16,736 nt of DNA from Spirochaetaceae bacterium (GTDB lineage: Bacteria > Spirochaetota > Spirochaetia > DSM-2461), in assembly GCA_016342385.1 (NCBI GenBank), contig JAEINM010000035.1, forward strand, positions 1 through 16,736. Reading direction: 5' to 3'. Each line of letters opens with the position of its first letter. The first letter of the stretch is position 1. The translations under genes were made by a program, and so were the position numbers. The notes beneath the pieces were generated by a model, which was given only the letters and a program-made list of their open reading frames with translations, had not been told where the DNA came from and did not search any database. Of the stretch, positions 1 through 4,532 are shown piece by piece.

Positions 1-25
1 CTCTGAATCCTAAACTGTATCGCAT
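1..25 (-). CDS. 5' end of a leftward gene, possibly a transposase (partial)
   Basis: Only eight codons are visible on the minus strand: ATG at 25-23, reading MRYSLGFR before the window ends. A good ribosome binding site (AAGGAG on the minus strand, 36-41) sits 10 nt upstream. The N-terminus resembles the opening of some short helix-turn-helix transposase proteins, and the right side has a small hairpin and then cassette DNA, which would fit an IS end. Eight residues cannot prove a family, so the transposase idea is a recollection-based guess. The gene start itself is better supported than the product. Confidence 0.35.
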
Positions 26-45
26 AATTGAATATCTCCTTAAAA

Positions 46-61
46 AGTTGATGCTTCAACT
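46..61. repeat. Small perfect hairpin
   Basis: AGTTGA and TCAACT are perfect 6-nt inverted arms around a TGCT loop. It lies in the leader of the leftward gene. No U-run follows on either strand, so it is not a standard terminator; it could be part of an IS end or a leader structure. Confidence 0.4.
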
Positions 62-68
62 ATGTTGA

Positions 69-98
69 CATATAGGGCCGCTCTACCCGGAAGTGCAA
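69..98 (-). promoter_or_regulatory. Candidate promoter for the leftward gene at the left edge
   Basis: On the minus strand a TTGCAC -35 (98-93) is followed after 18 nt by TATATG (74-69). The hairpin AGTTGA-TGCT-TCAACT (46-61) lies in the predicted leader between this promoter and the ribosome binding site at 36-41. Confidence 0.35.
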
Positions 99-150
99 TA
101 ATTTTTCTAAGCAATGCTACAAAAAGAAATTAGAAATATAAAAGAATAAA

Positions 151-179
151 TTGACTAATTGTTATACCAAAGTTATACT
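151..179 (+). promoter_or_regulatory. Sigma-70-like promoter of the RHH/MazF cassette, leaderless geometry
   Basis: TTGACT (151-156), a 17-nt spacer and TATACT (174-179) make a near-consensus promoter. The ATG of the antitoxin gene begins at 186, six nt after the -10 box, where transcription itself would start. There is no Shine-Dalgarno sequence. A GTTATACC box at 161-168, identical to the attC R' box at 901-908, lies inside the spacer, so the -35 would come from outside the cassette and the -10 from inside it. Confidence 0.65.
161..167 (+). other. R' box (GTTATAC): left boundary of cassette 1
   Basis: GTTATAC here is identical to the R' box at 901-907 and pairs 6 of 7 with the R'' box CTATAAC at 847-853. 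In an integron the crossover falls after the first G, so cassette 1 would span about 162-901. The rest of the attC site that should lie to the left is not recognisable, perhaps lost to the IS-like sequence at the left edge. Confidence 0.5.
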
Positions 180-185
180 TGAAAT

Positions 186-428
186 ATGAAGACAGCAATA
201 TCAATTCCAGATCAATTATTTAATGATGCTGAAGTAACAGCGAAACAATTAGGTTTGGCTAGAAGCCAACTCTATGTGAAGGCTATAAAAGAATTCATCG
301 AACATCATAACAAAGATAAAATAACGGAAAAATTGAATGAGATTTACTCCATACAACTAAATGATAAAGAAATATCAAATGTTGGTGTCGAACAACTAAG
401 AAAGGCCACTGAAAATGATACGTGGTGA
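186..428 (+). CDS. Ribbon-helix-helix antitoxin (MazE/CopG-like)
   Basis: An 80-residue protein that should neutralise the toxin encoded directly after it and repress the shared promoter. Its first 45 residues have the ribbon-helix-helix pattern: a beta-strand with alternating residues (KTAISIPDQLF), helix A (about 10-22), then the turn-helix segment LGLARSQLYVKAIKEFIEHH. The acidic C-terminal tail (about 45-80) would be the toxin-binding part. It overlaps the toxin gene by 14 nt (415-428), typical of antitoxin-first pairs made in fixed ratio. The ATG has no ribosome binding site and lies six nt after a -10 box, so it is probably translated from a leaderless mRNA. The pairing with MazF makes the antitoxin role secure; the exact subfamily is not. 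Confidence 0.85.
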   Translation: MKTAISIPDQLFNDAEVTAKQLGLARSQLYVKAIKEFIEHHNKDKITEKLNEIYSIQLNDKEISNVGVEQLRKATENDTW

Positions 429-753
429 AATCTGGTGGGTCGATTTAGGAATTCCATTTGGAAGCGAACCAGGATATAAAAGACCTGTTGTGATAATCCA
501 AGATGATTCTTTCAATAAAAGCAAAATACAAACAGTAATTGTCGCATCTATTACATCGAATATGAATTTAGTAAATGCTCCAGGAAATGTTCATTTGGAA
601 AAGGAAGAATCAAAATTATTAAAAGACAGTGTGATAAATATTTCCCAAATCACAACCTTGGATAAGCAGAGATTAATTGAGAATATATCAATCTTATCTC
701 CTTCAACGATGAATGAAATAGATTACGGATTACGAATAATTCTGAATATTTAA
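415..753 (+). CDS. MazF/PemK-type endoribonuclease toxin
   Basis: A 112-residue toxin predicted to cleave mRNA and stop growth when its antitoxin decays. It opens with the family hallmark RGEIWWVDLG (3-12), followed by GSEPGYKRPVVIIQ (16-29), where Arg23-Pro24 is the conserved active-site RP pair, and ASITSN (44-49), whose Thr/Ser is the second conserved catalytic position. The length is normal for MazF/PemK, and both key motifs are intact, so the enzyme is probably active. It starts inside the antitoxin gene, so translation is coupled. The pair is the only content of cassette 1, as is common in chromosomal integrons, where toxin-antitoxin cassettes are thought to stabilise the array. Cleavage specificity cannot be read from the sequence. 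Confidence 0.9.
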   Translation: MIRGEIWWVDLGIPFGSEPGYKRPVVIIQDDSFNKSKIQTVIVASITSNMNLVNAPGNVHLEKEESKLLKDSVINISQITTLDKQRLIENISILSPSTMNEIDYGLRIILNI

Positions 754-805
754 TAAGAAATAAGAAGGCTCCGCTGGGAGATTAAGTGAGAAACGGTTAA
801 AATTG

Positions 806-926
806 AATTGCATTGTACCAGTGCAGAATGTAAAATGAACACCGCACTATAACAAAGGGTTTGCACCAGTCAGCCCTTCGGTCTGCAGGTGATTTGAATG
901 GTTATACCACATACATAATTGCATTG
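806..926 (+). repeat. Duplicated AATTGCATTG block on both sides of the attC-like site
   Basis: AATTGCATTG occurs at 806-815 and again at 917-926. The next 20 nt are also loosely alike (CCA..TG..AATGTA pattern). The second copy is just upstream of the ATPase promoter; the first may be a decayed copy of the same cassette leader. Confidence 0.35.
847..907 (+). other. attC-like recombination site closing cassette 1
   Basis: CTATAAC (847-853) at the left and GTTATAC (901-907) at the right are complementary at 6 of 7 positions, with the AAC...GTT bases typical of R'' and R' boxes. Between them is an imperfect palindrome: CACC/GGTG, then CAG/CTG, around a CCCTTCGGT tip. Size (61 nt) is at the short end of known attC sites. 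The right box is continuous with the start of the next cassette. Confidence 0.65.
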
Positions 927-929
927 CCA

Positions 930-957
930 TTGACAAAATGTATAAATAGTTTAAACT
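930..957 (+). promoter_or_regulatory. Promoter of the first AAA+ ATPase cassette, leaderless geometry
   Basis: TTGACA (930-935), a perfect -35, is followed after 16 nt by TAAACT (952-957). The start codon is at 964, six nt beyond the -10, and no Shine-Dalgarno sequence precedes it. The promoter lies wholly inside cassette 2, downstream of the R' box. Confidence 0.55.
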
Positions 958-963
958 ATTATC

Positions 964-2130
964 ATGATAAACCGGCAACTAGAAGATGAATTGAATTCTC
1001 TAAAGAATGAATTCCCAATTATAGCAATCTTAGGTCCAAGACAATCGGGGAAAACAACAATCTCACAAAAAGTATTCCCGGATTATGAATATGTTACGTT
1101 AGAAGATATTGATTATAGAGAATTTGCAAAAAACGATCCTCGAGGATTTTTGGACAGATATAAAGAAAACATAATCCTGGATGAGATACAAAGAGTTCCA
1201 ACCTTAATGTCTTATCTTCAATCTCATGTGGATAAACTAAAAACCAATGGAAAAATTGTAATAACTGGATCGCATAATTTTCTACTGATGGAGCAAATAA
1301 GCCAATCTTTAGCGGGAAGAATTGGGATAACGAAACTACTTCCATTTTCATATAAAGAAATATCAAAAGTTGAAAATGATATAACTGAATTAATCTTTAA
1401 AGGATCATACCCAAGAATATATGATCAAAATATTCGACCAGAAGTATTCTATAAAAACTATATCTCAACTTATATCGAAAAAGATATTCGTCAAATAAAA
1501 CAAATAACCAAAATCGATGATTTCCTAAAATTCATTAGAATTCTGGCTGGAAGAACAGGACAAGAATTAAATACAAATTCAATAAGTGAAGAATGCGGAG
1601 TATCTCACAATACAATAAAAGAATGGATTTCCCTTTTAGAAGCAAGTTTTATCGTATATCGATTAAAATCTTTCCATAAAAATTACAATAAAAGAATTGT
1701 GAAAAACCCCAAAATATATTTTACCGACACTGGTTTGGTTTGCAGTTTATTGGGAATAAGAAAAAAAGAAGAAATTGATTATCATTTCCTCAAGGGCAGT
1801 ATTTTTGAAACATATATTATTAATGAATTCCAAAAATACAATTTCAATTATGGGGAAAAATATGAATTATATTTCTGGCGAGATAATAATAAAAAAGAAA
1901 TTGATTTAATTTTAGATCTTGGAATGTATCAAAAAGCATTTGAAATAAAATCCAGCAAAACCATAAATGAGAAATTCTTTGATACATTAAAATATTGGCA
2001 GAAATTGACAGAAATAAATCCGAAAGAGCTTTATTTGATATACGGCGGAAATGAAAATCATATAAGAAATAATATAAATGTATTGTCGTGGAATAATATA
2101 TTTGATGGTATTATTAAAACCGTGGTATAA
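964..2130 (+). CDS. AAA+ ATPase (AAA_14) with DUF4143-like C-terminal domain
   Basis: A 388-residue protein of the family annotated as ATP-binding protein with AAA_14 and DUF4143 domains, widespread but without an agreed function. Walker A is GPRQSGKT (24-31), Walker B is ILDEIQ (71-76, Asp73-Glu74), a sensor-like TGSHNF is at 101-106, and LAGRIG (116-121) carries the conserved Arg. A winged-helix-like stretch (about 185-235) follows. Near the C-terminus, FWRDNNKKEIDLILD and KAFEIKSSK have the D...E-x-K spacing of a PD-(D/E)XK nuclease fold, typical of this family. All ATPase residues are intact. It is the only gene of its cassette, and its TAA (2128-2130) is inside the attC R'' box. Leaderless translation is likely. 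A role in defence or stress is possible but unproven. Confidence 0.85.
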   Translation: MINRQLEDELNSLKNEFPIIAILGPRQSGKTTISQKVFPDYEYVTLEDIDYREFAKNDPRGFLDRYKENIILDEIQRVPTLMSYLQSHVDKLKTNGKIVITGSHNFLLMEQISQSLAGRIGITKLLPFSYKEISKVENDITELIFKGSYPRIYDQNIRPEVFYKNYISTYIEKDIRQIKQITKIDDFLKFIRILAGRTGQELNTNSISEECGVSHNTIKEWISLLEASFIVYRLKSFHKNYNKRIVKNPKIYFTDTGLVCSLLGIRKKEEIDYHFLKGSIFETYIINEFQKYNFNYGEKYELYFWRDNNKKEIDLILDLGMYQKAFEIKSSKTINEKFFDTLKYWQKLTEINPKELYLIYGGNENHIRNNINVLSWNNIFDGIIKTVV

Positions 2131-2160
2131 CAAGCCACATGCAATAGTCTGCCACCGGGG
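2122..2160 (+). other. attC-like left half (R'' box) of cassette 2, truncated
   Basis: GTGGTATAAC (2122-2131) is the exact reverse complement of GTTATACCAC (901-910) at the start of this same cassette. This is the relation expected between the two ends of one excised circle. After AAGCCACATGC the palindrome does not close; IS3-like coding sequence begins near 2160, so the right half appears lost. Confidence 0.6.
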
Positions 2161-2287
2161 TGAGTTCCGAATTAAAACTATGTGTAGAGTTCTCAAAGTA
2201 AATCGTAGCGGTTTCTATGCTTGGCGAAAAAACCCTATTTCAGAAAGAGAAAAAGAGGATGGTCGATTCAAATTCAGAACATATTAA
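2161..2287 (+). pseudogene. IS3-family transposase OrfB fragment
   Basis: In the frame reading from 2161, the peptide EFRIKTMCRVLKVNRSGFYAW followed by RKNPISEREKED matches the N-terminal helix-turn-helix start of IS150/IS3-type OrfB proteins, which normally continue into a DDE integrase domain of over 200 more residues. Here the likeness stops after about 35 residues and a stop follows at 2285-2287. There is no OrfA and no DDE domain, so this is a dead remnant. It joins directly to the broken attC site of cassette 2, so the insertion or its later deletion probably removed the right half of that site. Confidence 0.65.
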
Positions 2288-2321
2288 ACCTGCTCCGCAG
2301 GATGGAAGAAAATTCTAGGCT

Positions 2322-2380
2322 ATAGAAAATTCTTAATGGAAAGAATCAGAACAGCAGATTTATTTTTAATTGATATATTG
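2322..2380 (+). repeat. 59-nt repeat, copy 1
   Basis: Aligns without gaps to 3550-3608, 47 of 59 positions identical by hand count. It begins with ATAGAAAATTC (11 of 11) and ends in AATTGATATATT (12 of 12). This copy lies between the IS3-like and IS66-like remnants. The centre has lost the hairpin seen in copy 2. Confidence 0.6.
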
Positions 2381-2397
2381 GTTTGAAAAAATATTAT

Positions 2398-2656
2398 AAA
2401 CGTTTTGTTCTAGGTAGAAAGGATTGATTATTCTCTGGAAATCCTAAAGGTGCTTATAGTTCCTGTGGTATGTATTCCCTTATTGAAACGGCTAAGCAGA
2501 ATGGGTTGGATCCCTTTGATTATTTGCATTTAATATTTTCCAAAGCTCCATTGGTGAAGAATGAATCAGACTGGAATGAGTTACTGCCGTGGAGCCTGGA
2601 AGAGGATATCACTGCGGATCAGGGGCCTGTGTTTGTTTGAGGCTTACGTAAATTAT
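2398..2656 (+). pseudogene. IS66-family transposase (TnpC) C-terminal remnant
   Basis: Reading in one frame from about 2398 gives RFVLGRKD-stop-LFSGNPKGAYSS, then CGMYSLIETAKQNGLDPFDY, then a tail with NELLPWSLEEDITADQGPVFV. This matches the very conserved C-terminus of IS66 TnpC (GRKNWLFSG, then SLIETAKANGLEP, then LLPW). The Trp expected after GRKN is a TGA stop (2425-2427), and a second TGA (2638-2640) is followed in frame by GLRKL before TAG. Both are explained by single transitions (TGG or CGA to TGA). The DDE catalytic core and the tnpA/tnpB genes are absent. It has no start codon and is not functional. Confidence 0.8.
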
Positions 2657-2743
2657 AGTACATTATGAAGGTCCTTTGATAAGAATTTAAATACATTTTG
2701 GGGAAATATCCTCAACCCGCCAGAGAAGTGATAGATAATAAAA

Positions 2744-3070
2744 CTAATTAATGAGATTAAAGTAATTGTTTAAATGATGTAAAAAAAACATTTCAAAGAT
2801 GAAAGACCTTTTACCCTTCATTAGGGCTGATACGCCCCTGAATAAATTATAACATTTAAAATCTGAGTGTTTAAGGTTCGAGGGAAGGATCTGCTCCGCC
2901 TTTTCCTCGGCTTCTTTCAATAACCATTTATTCTGATCATCCAAAAGGCGAAATATTCTTAAATGCTCCCTTAAGGATGCATATAACTGTTCTATGGATA
3001 GGTTCTTTATGCTTTCTTCTAAAGTACTCTGAATTCCCTCAAGAAGCAGATGGGGTATTACTACATTCAT
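2744..3070 (-). CDS. Hypothetical helical protein
   Basis: A 108-residue leftward ORF I do not recognise. It starts with ATG at 3070 and has a convincing ribosome binding site (GGGAG on the minus strand, six nt upstream), which argues that it is or was a real gene. Residues 1-70 are charged and amphipathic (LEESIKNLSIEQLYASLREH, LLKEAEEKAEQIL), suggesting a helical bundle or coiled coil. The last 30 residues are Phe/Leu/Asn-rich and look less natural, perhaps a readthrough after a frameshift. It lies in the IS graveyard with opposite orientation to the cassettes. Function unknown. Confidence 0.45.
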   Translation of the reverse strand: MNVVIPHLLLEGIQSTLEESIKNLSIEQLYASLREHLRIFRLLDDQNKWLLKEAEEKAEQILPSNLKHSDFKCYNLFRGVSALMKGKRSFIFEMFFLHHLNNYFNLIN

Positions 3071-3302
3071 ATCACACTCCCGGTAAAGTATAAATGAATG
3101 GTAGGAAAAGTTATATTTTCTGTCAAAGGGATTTAAGTCAAAAAATAGCTGATTACAAAAAAAAGCGGTGAAAGATGAAATATGTATTCCAAATAAGTTA
3201 AAAAAGCAGCATAAAAAATCGGAAAGAACTGTGAACCCTATGAAATTTCCCTTTTTTCTAATGATATCACCAGTCTTCAGAATATAGCTCTCACAAACAT
3301 AA

Positions 3303-3512
3303 TTGCCAAAGAAAAAATACTACTCTATAGAGTCCCATTCCACACCAGTAGTGTATTACATCGGGTGTACGCAGGGTATTTTGCTACACAAAAACCTGTC
3401 CGTACATAATCTTGAAAAACGAATTCTTAAAAAAACTGAATATAAAGAACTCTGGCTAGATCGCTGTAAAAATATGCATGAAGAACTTTCATTAAAAAAG
3501 AAAATAAAATAA
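3303..3512 (+). CDS. Doubtful small ORF
   Basis: A 69-residue ORF from a TTG codon with no ribosome binding site and no promoter in place. It is Lys-rich at both ends (PKKKYYSIES and a SLKKKIK tail). No family is recognised. It may be a fragment of a lost cassette gene or chance coding in A-rich DNA; listed because nothing else explains the interval. Confidence 0.2.
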   Translation: MPKKKYYSIESHSTPVVYYIGCTQGILLHKNLSVHNLEKRILKKTEYKELWLDRCKNMHEELSLKKKIK

Positions 3513-3549
3513 TAAAATTTAAAAAAATAATAAGAAGAATAAATGAGTA

Positions 3550-3608
3550 ATAGAAAATTCAGAATGGAATGAATTAGAACTACAGAGGTGTTCTGAATTG
3601 ATATATTT
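3550..3608 (+). repeat. 59-nt repeat, copy 2, with an internal hairpin
   Basis: Ungapped match to 2322-2380 (47/59). Inside it, AATTAGAAC (3572-3580) pairs with GTTCTGAATT (3590-3599), with one bulged G, around a 9-nt loop. The AAC...GTT geometry resembles the ends of an attC site, but the span is much shorter than any known one. Confidence 0.6.
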
Positions 3609-3711
3609 GTTCATATATCAACAATATAATAAATAGAATCAGAAAGTATGCAATGAATTTAAGTACTGTAATCTATAACCTCAGATAGAAGGATTTGGCA
3701 TGAAAAATAGA

Positions 3712-3741
3712 TTGACATTGTATATACAGAGGATATATATT
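3712..3741 (+). promoter_or_regulatory. Promoter of the BrnT-like/CopG-like cassette, leaderless geometry
   Basis: TTGACA (3712-3717), 18-nt spacer, TATATT (3736-3741); the toxin ATG is at 3748, six nt after the -10. The sequence between has no usable Shine-Dalgarno. An overlapping TATATA at 3734-3739 would give a 16-nt spacer instead. Confidence 0.6.
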
Positions 3742-3747
3742 TAAAGT

Positions 3748-4011
3748 ATGGATATTATTTGGGATGAAGATAAGAATTTATGGCTGCAACTCAATCGAGA
3801 TACGTCATTTGAAATAATTGCGGATAAAATTCTTAATAAGCAATACATCGATATACTTGAGAATCCGACACGAGAAGAACAATTATATTTTATTATGCAA
3901 TTAAACAATTACACGTGGGTTGTACCGTTTTTTATCAATGAAAAAGAAGAGATTGTTTTAAAAACGGCTTTTCAAAGCCGGAAGTATCATAAAAAATATG
4001 GGGGTAAATAG
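3748..4011 (+). CDS. BrnT-like toxin
   Basis: An 87-residue protein resembling the BrnT/COG2929 group of RelE-fold ribonuclease toxins. It opens with IIWDEDKNLWLQLNRDTSFE (3-22), the strand then D-E-x-K-N helix typical of that group, and has PTREEQLYFIMQLNNYTWVV in the middle and FQSRKYHKKYGGK at the end, where the S-R-K...K-K-Y tail is the usual conserved basic C-terminus. The next gene encodes the expected partner antitoxin, one nt beyond the stop codon. Toxin-first order is usual for this class and opposite to the MazF pair in cassette 1. Nothing suggests inactivation. The substrate is not readable from sequence, and the family match is by motif memory only. Confidence 0.7.
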   Translation: MDIIWDEDKNLWLQLNRDTSFEIIADKILNKQYIDILENPTREEQLYFIMQLNNYTWVVPFFINEKEEIVLKTAFQSRKYHKKYGGK

Positions 4012-4012
4012 A

Positions 4013-4312
4013 ATGGATCAATTATTACCGGAAGAATTGGAAATAGAGAATAATATAGAAAATTTAAAACCAGTATCAACTGAGAAAAGGAAAAGAATTG
4101 AAGGATTCATTGATGCAGCCAAGAAAAACAAAGCTATCAGCTTACGCATCGCAAGCTATGATCTGGAAAAAATAAAGGAAAGAGCTGGCAAAGAAGGAAT
4201 TCCATATCAGACACTGATTAATAGCATTCTTCATAAATATATTACAAATCAATTACTGGAAAAAGAAGAAATAATAAAGACGTTTTCTGTAATGCAAAAA
4301 ATGAAGGTATAA
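4013..4312 (+). CDS. CopG/BrnA-like ribbon-helix-helix antitoxin
   Basis: A 99-residue partner of the preceding toxin. The N-terminal half is acidic and probably wraps the toxin; the C-terminal half holds ISLRIASYDLEKIKERAGKE followed by GIPYQTLINSILHKYITNQL, the DNA-binding signature of CopG antitoxins paired with BrnT-type toxins (R-I-x-x-x-D-L...G-I-P-Y-Q-T-L-I-x-S-I-L-H-K-Y). It should repress the shared promoter at 3712-3741. I chose the ATG at 4013 because a G-rich GGGGGT element lies about 8 nt upstream and the toxin stop is one nt away, indicating coupled translation. An upstream in-frame ATG at 3998 would add five residues but has no ribosome binding site. Confidence 0.78.
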   Translation: MDQLLPEELEIENNIENLKPVSTEKRKRIEGFIDAAKKNKAISLRIASYDLEKIKERAGKEGIPYQTLINSILHKYITNQLLEKEEIIKTFSVMQKMKV

Positions 4313-4330
4313 GGAGAAATTAATACCACC

Positions 4331-4460
4331 ACGTAACAAGCCAATGAAGTTGACCGTTTTTTGTCACATGATATGCACTCACTTCGTTCGATTGTATATC
4401 ATGCGCTAATCCCTCCGCTTCGTTCCAGGGACAAGCCGGCAAATTATCGGGACGTTCTGT
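4331..4460 (+). other. Long attC-like palindrome closing the second TA cassette
   Basis: ACGTAAC (4331-4337) and GTTCTGT (4454-4460) are candidate R'' and R' boxes about 130 nt apart, a normal size for the long class of attC sites. The interior folds: TTGTC (4361-4365) with GACAA (4430-4434), and a strong 11-nt stem CATGATATGCA (4367-4377) with TGTATATCATG (4393-4403, one G-T pair) around a CACTTCGTTCGAT tip. The box match is imperfect, so the exact ends are uncertain; a GTTAC at 4510 is an alternative right end. Confidence 0.5.
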
Positions 4461-4497
4461 GTATATTAAAATTCATTATCCAAACATATAATAATCT

Positions 4498-4527
4498 TGC
4501 ATTATATACGTTACAATCGCATACTAT
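4498..4527 (+). promoter_or_regulatory. Promoter of the second AAA+ ATPase cassette, leaderless geometry
   Basis: TTGCAT (4498-4503), 18-nt spacer, TACTAT (4522-4527); the ATG is at 4533, five nt after the -10. No Shine-Dalgarno is present. Weaker than the other cassette promoters but with the same layout. Confidence 0.45.
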
Positions 4528-4532
4528 TGTTT

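Larger units (their letters stand above)
3071..3747. other. Gene-poor, decayed stretch between IS remnants and the second TA cassette
   Basis: Mostly A-rich sequence with stops in all frames. It holds one weak ORF (3303-3512, TTG start, no ribosome binding site, no recognised product), copy 2 of the 59-nt repeat, and the promoter of the next cassette. An imperfect inverted pair, TACTACT near 3320 and AGTAGTG near 3347, is also seen. I find no complete attC site here, so the left end of the next cassette is undefined. Confidence 0.5.

Noticed and set aside
1094..1366. 90-codon ORF opposite the first ATPase
   Set aside because: Antisense shadow of a gene with clear Walker motifs; no start signals and no sensible domain.
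2287..2312. CCTGC-TCC-GCAGG hairpin as a terminator or attC tip
   Set aside because: Only five pairs, no T-run and no flanking boxes; it may be a scrap of IS or attC sequence but cannot be assigned.
3673..3679. CTATAAC box resembling an attC R'' box
   Set aside because: Identical to the box at 847 but with no partner GTT box or palindrome to its right; seven A/T-rich bases recur easily by chance.
4497..4532. TTG start that would lengthen the second ATPase by 12 residues
   Set aside because: It overlaps the predicted -35/-10 region, and the conserved sequence begins at the ATG at 4533.
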